A stretch of 64,000 nucleotides of DNA, taken from positions 23,722,501-23,786,500 of the forward strand of contig NC_081810.1 in the NCBI RefSeq assembly GCF_030704535.1. Reading direction: 5' to 3'. Below are positions 39,701 through 53,566 of this stretch, one piece after another. The notes under the pieces are model-generated. The model was not told the DNA's origin. It ran no database searches and was given only the letters and a program-made list of their open reading frames with translations. Positions within the stretch are counted from its first letter, which is position 1. Each line of letters starts with the position of its first letter. The stretch is from Vitis vinifera. Lineage: Eukaryota; Streptophyta; Magnoliopsida; Vitales; Vitaceae. A program made the translations under genes and the position numbers.

Positions 39701-41252
39701 AAGTTTTATTTATTTATTTGTTATCTGTAAATGGTAAAAAAATTGAAAAAATAAAGAGGTCACATCTACCAAACCCATAAATATAAAAATCGTATCACCG
39801 CATTTTAAGGAAAAATAAAACATTGTTACAAAAGTTCTAAGTGTATAAGAAAATATAAAGTATGGATCAAAATACTCTTCATAAATGATTTCGTATGTTT
39901 TTTAATAAAAGGATAATAAATTGCATATCAATTTGGAAAACACGAAACATCAATTATTTTATCAAAAAAAAAAAATTATATACTTACAATAATAATATGA
40001 CTAAAGCAATAGATATTATTTTTATGTATTGTTAATTAATTTTATTGTAATAATAGTGTGGGCATTTTTTATGTGCACCACAATCACTTTTTTTTATTTA
40101 TGAAAAATTGATTTTTTTTTTTTGAAAAAATTGGAGTTGTTATTTATTTTTAAAAGGGAGGACAAAATAAGAAATGTAACTCCTTATTTGAAAAAAGACA
40201 TATCTGTAAAAAAAAATAAAAAATCTAAGTCTAAATTTGTAGGTTAAGTTACTTATCAGAAAGATACGGTAATAAACTATAACACCTCTTTTAACTTGTA
40301 TATATACGATCTTTATTAAACCAATGGAGGGAATTATAACAATTAATTAATTAATTATTGATACCAAGAATAAGAATCATACAAATGGGTATGTACAAAT
40401 CATGGTAAAAATCCAATTACAAGAACAAACAAAATAAATAAAGAGAGAAATACATGAATTGATTTATTAAGTTAATTAAAAAAAGATTTAATTGTTTCGA
40501 ATGTCACGACGCAATTTAAGAAAATTTGAAAGAATTTATTTCTATAAAAAATTGAGTTAATGATTTCAATTTATTTATTTATGAAAAAAAGTTTCAATTT
40601 ATTTTCAACAAATTATTTGCTTCAATTTATTTCATTTTATTTTCAAAAAAGTTATTTGCACTTATTTTATCAAAAGAAATTATTAAAAAAAAATTCAACT
40701 AGGCAATAAAAATGATTTTTACTTGCATTTATTAGAAAAAGAATGATTTTTTATAACTTTATTTATAAAAGTATTTCAATTTGATTTTATTTAAAAAAAA
40801 GTGTTTTTTACAAACTATTTATTTTAATTTTTTTTTTATAAATGTCTCTATATAAAATATTTCAATTTTATTTTATTTTCAAGCAAACTAGTTTTTATTA
40901 ATTAAAAGACAAGATTTTTAGTTTTTTATTTGCAAAAATATTAAAATTCAATTTAATTTTATTAATGGAAATGATTTTTAAATATTTATATATATATAAG
41001 GAAAAGTGCCCTCACAATATGATCCTTATGGTTGCAACATTAGCTTTTGCAGCCATACAAATTTTAGTTGTAGAAAAATGTGGCTGCAACCATTGATTCA
41101 AAGTATAATCACACAATCAAACTTTGTTGCAGTTACATGATTTCTTTATACCCTGCCATGCTATGGCACTACACATGGTGCACGCCTTTGTATCATATGG
41201 TTACAATTTAATTTGCTTTAAGCTATAGGTCTTGGCTACAACTAAAAACTTA

Positions 41253-41532
41253 GGTGGTGTTTGTTTTTTTACTTAATTCTAAATAGAACTTTAATGCTTA
41301 ATAATATTAAATATTAAGTTGTTTGTTTTTGTAGTATTTTATTTCTATTAAGTATTAAAAAGTAAAGAAAAATCAATATATTATTTTTTCTATTTAAAAA
41401 AAGCTACATATGTTAACTTTTTCAATTTAGTAAAAAGTTTATAATAAGTCATGAAAAAATAGAAAAACAAACAACTTAAATTCTGAAAACAAATTATTTT
41501 CAGCAAAAAATAAAAAAAAAACAAACACCACC
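41253..41532. mobile_element. Tourist-like (PIF/Harbinger-type) MITE
   Basis: 280 bp with inverted ends GGTGGTGTTTGTTTTTTT and AAAAAAACAAACACCACC, flanked by a 3-bp TTA duplication (41250-41252 and 41533-41535). End sequence and the TTA target fit the PIF/Harbinger group. No coding capacity. This is the cleanest of the family members in the window. Confidence 0.75.
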
Positions 41533-44500
41533 TTAGTTTCTTGTCGTGTGTGTCATGGTTAAATTAAAAACATCATTTTTAAACGACAAAATAGGCTATG
41601 CAAGCTCAAAAGTATTCAAAAATAAATTGTCCCTACTTATTAATCTTATAATGCATGTGATTTAACTATAATCATGTTGTAGTTTAAGTAATTTAAGGCC
41701 TAATTGAGAGTAATTGACTTAAAAAGTGCTTTTAGTTTATAAGGTTTTTATCACTAATACTTTTTACGGGGAATTAAGCATAAATAGCTTAAAATGATGA
41801 TCTATAATTGACTTGCAATCGAGAAGAGATACGCAGAAGGAAAAAGATGGAAAAAGGGAAAAATGTGAAGGCAAAGCATTTAATTTGAATTGAAGGGCGC
41901 ATTGATGAGAGTATTCGAGTCCCCCCGCTGGCACACCTACTAAATACGATCAAGAAAGGTGAATAGAGCCCATGCAGCTGGGGCAACCTTGAAGCTGACC
42001 ATGCAAATATGGCACCCATTGGATGCCTTTGCATAAAAGCAATCCCGGCCTATCCACTCCTTGTCCGGTTGTCCCCATCTCAAGTCCTCTCCCCTTCCTC
42101 TTCTTCCCCCTTCATGTTTAATATCATTCAAATATTCATCTTCAACCATACTTTTAGTTTTTTTCTTTTTTTTTTTCGAAAGAAATTACTATAATTTGAT
42201 AGAAAAATTGTAATTTGCAACATAGTTAGATTAATGATGCCTAGCTTTCCCCTTTTTGCAATTGCAATTTCAATTCATAGGTTGTCAAATTTCTTTATTT
42301 TCACTTTGGAGTTTTCGATTAGGATTAACTCTGATACTAAATGTTACGATCTTAATGAAAAGTCTGTTATAAATATTAAAAAATTCCTCTTTGAGTCGAA
42401 TGGAATATGCCTTTTTGCTTTAGGAAAGGTCACAAAACTACACCTTTTAGACCTGCTGTTGAGTCCATTACAGTCGATATACATAGAGTTGCATTGATGG
42501 TGAGATGATGATACAAGAATTCATATTGGTACCATTTTTAATCGTTGTCAACTTCCAGCAGAGACATATATGGCAAATGAGTCTAATGAGAAAGCTATAG
42601 CCCTAGACAGCATTTGATAGAAGCGCCTAAAATTTTGGTTGAGTTAAGAGGTTTAAAGCATTATGAAACAAATGGAATTGGGTCACAGCATCCGGCTGCC
42701 CTCCCAATCCTTGACAAATATGTATAATGGAGTCAAAACTATGGTTGAGCTTCATTCTAATTAATGCCTTCAGTTGTTGTTGTCAACCTCAATCCTAGAG
42801 GATACATGCATGGTGTATTCAATTTAAAGTCTTGAGGTGGTGGGTGTGGTATTATTGAGAAGATAATGCACTTGGTTTGCTGGTAAGATGTTTTTTGTTA
42901 CCTTGAACGGCAACTTCTTCATCCGATGGGCATATTCAAAATGGTTTATCTTTTTGTCATTTAGGATTCAAGTCCACTAAAATCAGGAAAAGAAAAAGAA
43001 GAAAAAGAAGAAGAAGAAGAAGAAGAAATAGAAGAAGAAGAAGAAGAAATTTTGATGCTTTATAGTAAAAATAAAATTGTGTGGAGGCTTAAATGAAAGG
43101 AAAGATGGGGCTCAAGGACTAGTAGTACTGTTCTACTGAACGCATAATCCAATCCTTTACCAAAAACTGACCTGTGGGTATCATCAATGAAAGGAAAGAA
43201 AGAAAGAGGGCCCTCACTCTCCTAGTAAATTTTCCACTGACACCAGCAACAACAAAGCTGTGCCTTCTTTAATTTCCTCCCCCTAGTCTAACGGCCTCAT
43301 TTAATTCCCAACTTCTACCTTCTACTGCCAAGAAGATGATCACTTCTCTCTACTTGATCTAACATAATAATGTAAATCTACTTGGATATATAAAACTTGA
43401 ATTGGAGGAGGCAGATGCATGAAGTACGCAGCTATGATGTTCCCAACATTTTTCACAAATCAAGGACATTAGCTCATTCAAGTCAACAATTCTCTAACTA
43501 GACTAAAGGAGTGATCAATTTTCCAGAAGTTCCTCACAAGTCTTCATCCCTAACTGGACTAAAGGGAAGAGCGTTAGGGTAGGGTATCTTGCTCCATGTT
43601 CTTGGGAGCAAAGGAAGCTCGGACAAATACATGGGTGGACATAAAAGGGACACAAAAGGTGAATAGGAAATTGCAGTGTCCAATGGAAGGTAAAACTGCT
43701 CTTTAAAGGGAAGTAGATGAAATTTTTTGCAAGCTTCAATTGTTATACATAATGAGGAGCGCGCTTCTCTCAACCATGAATGCGTAAACTTAATGTTTTT
43801 TTTCTTTTCTCCTTGTCTTCTTTCATATGTACCAAACAAATTAAAGCCTACTAACTCCTAAGGACCCAATTATTATCCAAATATTTGCAGTGACTCCTCT
43901 TGTTTATTTGTCCTTGTTGCATAGTCAAACTACTCTCTCTGCATGAAACAACTCTAAATGAATTGAACTGGTTAATTTCCAACAAAAGTTGGATGCTTTT
44001 TCTTCCTTCTCTGAGTTGATCAAGAGCATCAAGTACATACAGGTTGTGTATTGAGAAGTATAATTCAGTCAGTGTAGTGTGTATGCATGTAGAAGAGCGG
44101 GAAAATGGAAGAACGATGAATCATTAATGTGGTGGTGCTGCAGGGGTACTTCTGGAGTTACACTACACAGCTTTAATTTCAGAGGCCAGCTGGATCTGTC
44201 ATCAACCACATTTTCAGCAGACAGACCATTACAATTTAGCCTTTGCTGTGAGGGAAGTTGTGTCCGTATATTCTTGGTATTAGTTTTCTCATTTTCATTA
44301 ACTTGATCTGTCTTGAAAAGTAAGTAAAATGGCATAAAAAAAAAAAAAGGACCCTCACCTACCATTCTACGGTGTATTGAATGCCTAAAAGATGTCACAT
44401 ATTGTTCAACCCTATCATCAATGACCCAATTGAAGTGTCTGTGGATTCGTGGTTATCTTCTTTTCTCTTTGAGGCTTCACGTAAGGGGTACCCCATAGAA

Positions 44501-45231
44501 GGCCCCAACATACATTATGGTGATCCTGGGGCAAGAATTAATTATCATTTCTAGAGAGGTTGGTTTTAGGGTAACCATTAAAGTTTTTGTCCCAAGAGAG
44601 GTAGACCATACTGGCACAAAAGTTCGTACAATGTACCATAAGGATGGAAAGTATCAGGATAATTTCACCCAAGAACAAGATCAAATTAGTCCCTTCTGCT
44701 CTATTTTTGATTCATTAGACAACATTACGATAAATCAACTTTATTACTAGGACCATAGGATCAAATTTCTTGGTTTGTTCTCAGTTGTGTAAAAGATAAG
44801 ATACTTAACATGGCAAATTGAAGTTAATTGACGGTGTTGAAGGAGTACTGTTGTTTGTTGATCCATTGACGTCCCACACCAGGAAATGTAAAGAAATTGT
44901 TTTGTATGTGGGGTAAGTGTCTGGTAAATATGTATATATATGTCAGATGTTCCAGAGGATGAAGGCCATTGCGTCAAGTGTCAGAAGGTCTTAGCATGAT
45001 ATTGTTTTTCAAATGAGATTTTGAATTTACATATAGTGCTCTTGGAGCTATACCTTCAATATCATCAACTAAAATTATGTACCTAAGACTCCTTCACTAA
45101 CACCAACTACCAAAATCAGGCTTGGGACCCTTCATTGAATGCGGTATTGTTCATCCTTCATATATTTATGTGCTCCATGTTATACCTTCTTCTCATCCAT
45201 CCTCACACCCTTTGCTAGCTACCCAGCTCCC
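41533..45231. other. Intergenic region without a supported gene
   Basis: Several open stretches of 60-110 codons occur on both strands, but none resembles a known family or shows splice logic. A GAA-rich microsatellite lies at 42988-43048. From about 44940 the sequence is the upstream flank of the Ole e 1-type gene. Confidence 0.5.
42988..43048. repeat. (GAA)n microsatellite
   Basis: An imperfect GAA trinucleotide run of about 60 bp. Confidence 0.85.
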
Positions 45232-45933
45232 ATGGCACTTAATCGTGTGATTGCACCACTCTTCTTTGCACTGGTTCTTGCAACGATTGACCTCTCGACT
45301 TGCCATGTTATGAAGGGCTCCGTCACTTGCCTGGACTGCCACCGCCATCACGACTTCTCAGGTTTGCCCTAACTTAAAAATTTTCCTTGATTTGAAAGGG
45401 TAAAGCCCTTAAAAAAAAAATCAGCCTATTTCATTATACCGTTGGGCTCATTCTTTTTGTTAGGAAGCCTATGCTAATTATATGTTGCTGAAACATTCTG
45501 ACTCCAATAATTCTCACTGCATTTCTCTTAAAATTTTGTTACAGGCATTAAGGTTTTAGTGAAGTGTGACCGGGTGAAAAAGCTGGCTATGGCAACCACA
45601 GAAGCTGATGGCTCCTTTAAGACCAATCTTCCCTCAGACACTCAAACCTCTTCTCCTCCTTTGAACTGCCTTGCTAAACTTCTTGGTGGCCCGAACCAGC
45701 TCTATGCCTTCAGGAAAAACACGGTCTCCAAGATTGTGAAGGCCCGAGACGATAGTTCTTACACGATCTCCACTCCCCTTTCCTTTTCCACCACATGTCC
45801 TTCATCTGTAAAAGGTGCGAAATATGGGGAGTTTGGGTCATCCAAGACCGTTGATCTACCTCTACCGCCGGAGTGGGGACTAGCACCATCTAGCTACTAT
45901 ATTCCTTTCTTCCCCATCATCGGTATACCGTAA
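45232..45933 (+). CDS. Pollen Ole e 1 / extensin-type secreted protein (2 exons)
   Basis: Exon 1 is 45232-45361 and exon 2 is 45545-45933 (donor TCAG/GTTTGC, acceptor TACAG/GCATT), giving 172 residues. The signal peptide is residues 1 to about 24. The mature start (MKGSVTCLDCHRHHDFSGIK) fits the Ole e 1 pattern G-x-V-x-C-x-x-C. Further cysteines at VKCDRV, LNCLAK and TTCPSS fit the family's disulfide set. The tail is Pro-rich (LPLPPEWGLAPSSYY). Such proteins are secreted to the cell wall, and their molecular role is poorly known. The start at 45232 is chosen over the in-frame ATG at 45139 because it gives a clean signal peptide. The single phase-1 intron shortly after the first Cys pair is common in the family. 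Intact. Confidence 0.88.
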
Positions 45934-48290
45934 CTATTGCAGCATAATGAGCAGATCAAGAAGTGATTACTAAAATATATATAAATATAAAAGTCTTGCT
46001 CTATCATGTGATCTTTGTGTGGAAAATGTAGTGAAGTCTAAGTATTTCTTTGTTTCTATATATGTTCTATATATATATATATATATGTATATGAAGTGGT
46101 TGGCTTTTGTACAAGTGGAAGTTAAAACTTAGAAGTGCTACATGTGCTAAGAACGGAAGCATTTTGTATCGTGTGTGCACTCAGAAGTCCAAGGCATAAA
46201 TGCATGTATACTTGGTTAGGATGTCCAACAGTTTTTTAAAGTATCAATTTTGCTTGTTCTTCTTTTGTTACTTTTTCTTTTTTGGGTGATCAATGATAGT
46301 TTATAGTGCTTGTGACTAAATTACTTTGCAAAGACAACATCATACGTAGAATGCCCATGCATCTGTAGAATTTTCACTCTTCCTGTCACTCCGCCCCCAT
46401 CAGTTGAAGCAAATCAATAGCTCTTTAGCCCAAGGGACTTGGTGTTTGCTCCAACACGTTAAAATGTGCCCAAAACATATCTTTTTTTAACTTTTGTCCA
46501 AGAGTAAATTATGGTTGAGGATTGCTACCTTTTCTCCAATGTTTTCATAATCTGATTGGTTATTAAACCGAAAAAATCATCGGTTCACAGTTCACCGATT
46601 GACCCGGTGGTTAAACTGATAACATCATAAATATATAATTTATGTATTATTAAAATTTAAAATATTTATAAGAATTAAATATATATGTATAATTAATTTT
46701 TTTTAATAATATTTTATTTTTATATTTAATATATCAAATTAAATGATAAAAATAAATATAATTTGAAAAAACCCAAATTTTAAACTTATTTATACCCATT
46801 TTAGATAATTCACCTCCATTTTCATACTTAATCTCCACCGTTCATTTAAAAAACAAAACCTAAAACCCTCTCTTCCCCCACCACTACGACCCTTTTCCCT
46901 CCTTTCTCTTTTATTTTCTTTCCCTCTCTCTCACTCATCAACAGCCGTACCATCACCCCCACCCCCCACTCCTCCAAATTTCCCCCCCTTTGTTTTCTTC
47001 TTCTCCATTTCTTCTTCTTCTTCTTCTTCTTCTTTTCCTCCTCCTCTTCTCCCTTTTCTTTTCTTTCTTTCCCTCTCTCACCATACCCATGCCGACCAAC
47101 AATCGTCCCATTCCCATCATCTCTATCTTTCTCTCATGGGGAAAAAAAAAAAAGACATGTTGTGAACCTTTCAATTCACTACAAATCAATTGGCTCACTT
47201 GGTTAGCCGGTCCGACTATCGGTTCTGACGGTTTGAAGCCCATTTTATTGACCCAAAAGGGTGGATTGAACTAAAAGGTCACCGACGGATGATCAGACCA
47301 TTTGATCAGATCCAATTTTTAAAACAATGTTTTTATCATTCAATTCTTAGTTTAAATATTCAAATAAACAGAAAGATCTTAACGAATTGGAACATTTGCA
47401 TACTATATGTTGTCCAAGACTCCTTTTTAGGAATTGAATTGAAAACAACAACCTTATTTTCCCTCTAATTTTAAACACGCAAAAAAAAATATTTAGCAAT
47501 GTTTTCAAATATAATTTTTTTAAAAACATTTTTTGAAAACAATTTTCATAAAACAAATTATTGATTAAAAATTTATATATAAAAATATGTTTTCTCAACT
47601 TATTAATTTTTAAGGTATTGTGCATCATATTTTAAAATGAACCAAAATAATTATGACAATGACAATTTATATCTTGTAGTCCCTAACAATGATTAAAATT
47701 AAATGCGGAGAGTGATAGTAGGCTGTCATTGTTTATGACAAAAATTTGAGCTTCCATTTCAGATAAACCTTATAAAAAGTAGGAATGACAATTAATTGGA
47801 TCAAGGCGCGTAAGGGGGACCAAGCTACCTCACGATTATTCACCCAAACTAAATTGATGTGTAAACTAACAATTTTGTAACCGTTGGAATGTAGACAAGG
47901 CTTGATCCATGTTATGTCCCCTTCACGTTAGGGAAATATCATATCAAAACTCTAGAATAAATAAATAAAATTGATGAAATAAAAATTGAATAAAATTTAT
48001 AAAATATTGAAAAAAAAATCTAAAAAAACATTAAATAAATAATAATTTATAAGTCCAAGTTATCTCTCTCTCTTTATTTATATATATATATAAAGGTCTG
48101 ACTACTATATAGTATAATATATAATAGATAGCTCTTGAAAACACATTTAATTTCAAAATGATACACTATAATTTGGATGTGTTTGAGGATGTACAATATG
48201 ATGATGGATATATAGTTATTTTTATTTAAAATATTTACAATTTTATTTACACAAATATGTTTTTATCAAGTATTGTAAAAACATAAAAAG
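45934..48290. other. Intergenic region with one decayed MITE-like element
   Basis: No gene is supported. A (TA)n run lies near 46071-46086. A segment of about 800 bp (46530-47330) has weakly inverted ends (CAATGTTTTCATAATCTGAT and ...AATTTTTAAAACAATG) and contains CCGGT-rich words near both ends, as in common plant MITEs. It contains a (CTT)n tract at about 47000-47035. Family and borders are uncertain. Confidence 0.4.
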
Positions 48291-50560
48291 TGTTAAAGAT
48301 TTGATTCAAATTATTTATTTTTTATTTTTAAAAAAATAAATATTTATACAATTTATTTATTTTTGGCAAATTACCTTTTTAAGTTTAACTAGGATTATGA
48401 AACTATTGGTTTAGGGGTTAACCCATAAGAATCTATAAATATGTGACTTTATGTAAGATTTTAAGAGAGAAGGAAAAAATTTGTAAATAGTGAAAAGAGG
48501 TAGATAAAGGATATATTGGATTTTGGGTACATAGAACAAGGTTGAGAGAGTTTGAAGTGCGTGTTTTTAAAGTTTATTAATGATCTCCCTTTTCCGTGGA
48601 TGTAGGTAATTACACTAAGCCACATAATTATTTTGTCTTCTCTAATTTATTTTATTTTTTGTGTTGTATTTTAATATTGTGATTTTCCCAATAAGTGGTA
48701 TTAGGGTCGTGATGTGAAGATTGTGGAAAAATTGTTTTGAAGATGATGTTAGATATTGATATAATATTGAGTCATTTGATGGAAAGGAAAAATTTTAGTA
48801 ATTGACAAGGTACTGTTAAGGATGTTTTACTGTTACAAGGACTTCTTAATGCTTTACAAAGCAAGAAACAAGAGAAAATAATAAATAAAGAATGAGAAGA
48901 ATGAAAAGTAAGAGCCATAAGTATCATTTGTTTAAGTCAAACTCTTGAAATAAAGTATAGTGTTTTGAATGAGAAATCTTTTTCTAATTTATAGAAGTTA
49001 GAAAAAAATTATATATCAAAATCCCTAACAAATAGACTATATTTGACGGAGTAACTATTTGAGTTAAATATGGATAAAGGAATGAATATTAGAAATCATA
49101 TAAATAAATTTAATAAGTTCAACCCCCAATTATTGAGTGTAAATGTTAAGATTGATAAGAAAAATCAAAGTATTACTTTGTTGGCATCTCTACCAAAATC
49201 ATATAATACAATGGTGACTATGTTTTTAATTAGAAAGACAACATTTTTTGCGGATGAGGTGTCAACTACTCTTTAAAGACAAAAAAATATTAAGCAACCG
49301 AGTAGTTCATCTTATACTGAAAAACCTCTTATGATAAATTCTTAATCACATCATGGAAGAAGTAAAATGCGAGGAAGATACTATGATAGGAGTGATAACC
49401 AATCTTCATTACACTTCTATAATTATATGGAGTGTTATTATTACCACAAAAAGGACATATTAGAAGATACTATGAATAATTGACAAAGCACCTAAAAATA
49501 AGGAAAATATTAAATCCAATGAGACTTTAGATTTTACGAATATTGTTGATGAAGAGTTTGATGAGAAAGATAATGTTCTTCATGTTGGATTTTAGCTTTT
49601 GGATTCTTGATGTTCTTTTCATATATGCTCATATAGGAAATGGTTTGATACCTACAAGAAATGCGATGCTAGTACTGCTCGAATAAGCAATGATTCAAGC
49701 TCTAAAGCCATTGGGATTGGTAACGTAAAAGTGAAAAATGTTTAGTGGTGTTGTCAAAACATTAACTAGTGTTAAACATGTTCCTAATTAAGTTAAGGAG
49801 TTTAATTTCTATGGGATTTTGGATACTCCAAGTTATGTTTTTTTCTATAAAGAATGATATAATGAATATTAAAAAAAGGTATTTTGATAGTTATGAAATA
49901 GAAAAAAGGTGAAAAAAATTATACACCTTGATTGGACGGAGATGAAGGCGGAACCACACCATGTAAAGTCTTTTGCTAGTGTTAAACATGTTGTCAAAGT
50001 AGATGAATGTGATATCCAAACTCTGTTTTTGATTAAAAGTACTCTTTTGCACAAGGATGAGATTAATCGTAAAAGCAAGGGAGTTTTGAAGAAAACAAAA
50101 ATAGTTTATACAGTCAAGCCCGATGAGAGTTTGCACTTGACAAATGTTTATGTTAACCATACAAGATTGAGATAATTTGAGTCAAAATAGAGATTGTTGG
50201 AATTTGACTCAAAAATTTTATTTTTTATTTTTAGGAAACTCAATATTTATAAAGTTTGTATTTTGGTAAATTACTTTTTTAAGTCTAACTACTATTAGGA
50301 AACTATTGGTTTAGAGTTAACCCATAAAACCCTATAAATATGTGGTTTCTAGGAATGGCAATTTCGCGGGTTTCCCGGGTCACCCGCCCCGACCTGACCC
50401 GCCCCTATTGGGACGGGTATAAGAACATGGCAATCAGGGATGGGCCGGGTTCGGGATTTTTTTAAAAACCCGAATCGGGTTCGGGGCGGGGTCGGGTGTA
50501 GTTATAATTTGCCCCGCCCCGCTCCGCCCCGAATATGAAATTACTATTTTACCCCCCATG

Positions 50561-50568
50561 TATAAATA
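50561..50568 (+). promoter_or_regulatory. TATA box of the hAT transposase gene
   Basis: TATAAATA about 211 bp inside the left end of the hAT element. Downstream comes a T/C-rich leader and a probable non-coding exon ending at 50766 (AAACTG/GTAAGA). An acceptor just before the coding start (ATTAAG/AAAAATG, near 53562) would remove a leader intron of about 2.8 kb. The exon structure is inferred from consensus sites only. Confidence 0.5.
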
Positions 50569-51717
50569 TTAGTTTCCTCTCCTCATTTTAGGTCTTCTTC
50601 TCTCAGTTCTCATTCCTGTCGACGCTAGGGTTTTTCCTCCCACTCAATGGAGAAATCCATCAGATAATCCATTCGAAAATCCATTTCCTCTCGATTCATC
50701 CTTGTTTATCCCATATTCACAAGAAATCAAGAATCACAACTATTATCTTCACGTATCTACAAACTGGTAAGATTTTTTGTTGATTTTTTGGTTGAATGAT
50801 GCCTTGATTTGGTGTTGTATTCCGTTTCTAATTCGGGCAAGAGATACGAGATTTAGGATTTTTCCATTTCCAGTTTCAGATTATTGAAGGATTTTTTTTT
50901 CTATTAGTTTTCGGGTTGCTATTTAGGGTTTTGAATCCGTTTCTTGCGAATCTTAATAGGGGCTAAGCAGTATTTTTTATTGATACGAAACCTTTTTTTT
51001 AATTTTTTATTGATTATATGAACTTGTCAGATTGGATGTTTACTCTTTTTCCCTTTCAACACGAACCATTCTTTTTATTGATTGAATGCTTTCAGATTGG
51101 ACTTTAAAAGAGGATACAATCTTTCGAAGTGGATCATTTGAAGTCTTGACCGAAAACGGTGTGGCACCATTTGATGGATGATTTGAAATATTCATTGAGA
51201 TTGGTGTTATAATTTCATACGTGGAACAAATCATTCCTCTTTTATTCTAAAATATCCATGATTTCAAGGTTGATATGTGGAATTCTCAATTTCTGATAGA
51301 TTGGCATAAGCCCGTTTGGGTAAGTAATTTGGCTTTATAATTTTAATTTAATTAACTGTATACACAGTATGCCTATAATTCCAGAGGAGAAGAAGGAAGA
51401 ACAAAGATTTAATCTTATTTGCTATATCGTGGCATGTTGGGGGAATAATGGCATTAACTCTACTTTATTGTTATTATTATGTTATATATATGTGTGTGAG
51501 AGAAGATATACTTTGAAGTTGGTATTTGATGGCTAGGAATTTGATGCAACTAATATAAACTTTTATGGGTGGATTGGAATAGCTTTGAATAAGCATAGTT
51601 GCCTTGATTGGCAGTAATCTGATCATTTGAACTCTTTGTTAGTAATTAACGTCCCTAGATTTGTCAGTAATTTGTAAAAAAATTTAGGACATACATAGTT
51701 GTATTTTTTTAGCCTCT

Positions 51718-52260
51718 GAATCTGTTGGTGTTTTGTCTAAATTGGTTAACATTGTAGTGCAAGTACATTGTTACTTCCAAGCTTTGCACATTTAACAAAT
51801 GTTATAGTAGGCCACTCAACATACTGATGGCATGCTGCTATGTTGGACGGTAAAGTATTACCTACTGCATGGAAGGTATTGGGAACTTGAAAGGCTTGGG
51901 TTAAAGAATGTTTGATTTATTGAAGAATTTGAGGGAAAATAGGAGGGAACAGAGAACTGGGACACATAGAAATATAGTATATGCTACCAATATGGATAAG
52001 GACTAGAAAACACAAAGTAAATTGAAACCACATTGTGGGCTACATAACAAATTGAGGGACATGTTGTAGGTACCAACGGAAACTTAAACTTACATGACAA
52101 AATCAATGAAAGTGATTCTTAGAGAGAGTTATGTCTGAATCTGTTGGTGTTTTGTCTAAATAATCCTAGTGCAAGTACATTGTTACTTTCAGGCTTTGCA
52201 CATTTAACAAATGTTAATAATAGGCAACTGAACATACTGATGGCATGCTGGTATGGATAA
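51718..52260 (+). repeat. Direct duplication in the hAT leader intron
   Basis: A block of about 125 bp (AATCTGTTGGTGTTTTGTCT to GATGGCATGCTG) occurs at about 51718-51840 and again at about 52136-52250, with few changes. A GGATAAG.ACTAGAAAACA word follows each copy, at about 51994 and 52255. This is an internal duplication of the transposon. Confidence 0.7.
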
Positions 52261-53566
52261 GAACTAGAAAACAAGAAGTAAATTTATAGCAGTCTTTTTG
52301 CGCCCTTCTTTTTTTTTTTTTTTTGTTTTTTTGTTTTTGTTTTTGTGTGTGTTCTTGGTTGGATGGGGGCACACATCTCTGCTGGGTTGGCTTTTATGCG
52401 ACCAAGGGGTGAGTGTTACCTCACATGTATTATATGCTGATGACATCACAACCTTTTTTTTTTCGGTGTAGAGATTGAGTAGCTGGGATAGCTCAGATGT
52501 TTTGTCTTCCCTTTTTAGGCTGCTGCTGGGTTGAAGGTCAAATTAGGAAGGAAAAAAATAAATAAATAATAAAGATGCTGGGAACTTCTAGATAAAGGGA
52601 ACTTCAGTGTATAGTTTATCTTGCATTGTTTTGGATGGTTTGGAGGGAGGGGAATGTGAGAATCTTTTTTTGGATAAATGGAGGACCTTAGAATACATTT
52701 GGTATTTGATAGATTTCTATTCATCCTTCTCCCTCTTCAATTTTTGGGGGTACTCCATTGAATATTTAACTTAATTGGGATATGGTTTGTAGGTCAAAGA
52801 GGGTTGGTTGTAAGACCCTTTTAGTCTCAACTCTACCTTGTTTGGGTTTGATTAAGTTAAATTTCTCTAACTAGTGCTTCTTTTCCCTTTGAACATGTAC
52901 TATGCATTCCATCAATGAACCCATTTCTAGTGCGTATCACACTAAGATACAATCTAATGACACTAATATTCATGTGCTTTTTACTAGTAACTATAACAAA
53001 TGAGTCATTTGCTCTTGTTTAATTTTTATGAAACTGCCACTTTTGCTTCCATGTTAAATCCTATTCAATATTTTTCAGCTGTATGTGTTTTGTGCTAGTG
53101 GTCTCCATATTGTGCCATTCAATATAGAATTATTCTTCCGTAAAATTCTTTTGTCTTTAGAGAATTTGATTTTCAAATTTTGTCCGTTAATAGTTTTGAT
53201 ATTGGTTAAATATTCCTAATTTCAAGGTTTTGTTTTGTTTTCTGGTTATTACTTTTTAGAATATTCTTTGTTTGCTTTTGTTTGCTTTGTTTTCTGTTTT
53301 TTTTTATTTTCTTCTTATTTTCTTCTCACTTGCTGTGGGTTGTCCATATAAACTGCATGTGTCTTTCGGTTGCACTGCCCTCGATGCTTTTCTATTACAT
53401 TTATTTTCCTATTAATGGAAACTATGTTGACATCTTGCAATTCTTGGAGGTTAACCTAAATACAATCTTGCCTTTTAAACCCTTGCTTCAAGCCCTATCC
53501 AAGCTTTAGGTTATTAATTTAGGTTTGAATGTTTTACTTATAGACTTTATTTGTTCATTAAGAAAA

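Larger units (their letters stand above)
34206..41252. other. Long gene-poor region
   Basis: No convincing gene. It contains a three-unit tandem repeat (35358-35682), a hairpin (36622-36723), poly-T tracts, and from 38500 to 41000 extremely AT-rich DNA. At 37787-37854 an AG acceptor-like site is followed by a short open stretch (MLPEEDPFTADFDSICLMGF and stop), too little to call an exon. From 38110 to 38420 there is a less AT-rich block with no recognisable frame. Confidence 0.45.

Noticed and set aside
43534-43839. A 101-codon minus-strand frame
   Set aside because: No recognisable domain, no splice logic, and composition like the surrounding non-coding DNA.
44069-44398. A 109-codon minus-strand frame overlapping a plus-strand frame
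   Set aside because: Neither translation resembles a known protein, and no signal or splice structure supports them.
46953-47274. Overlapping frames rich in Arg/Glu or Leu/Ser
   Set aside because: Produced by a (CTT)n tract and poly-A run, not by selection on protein.
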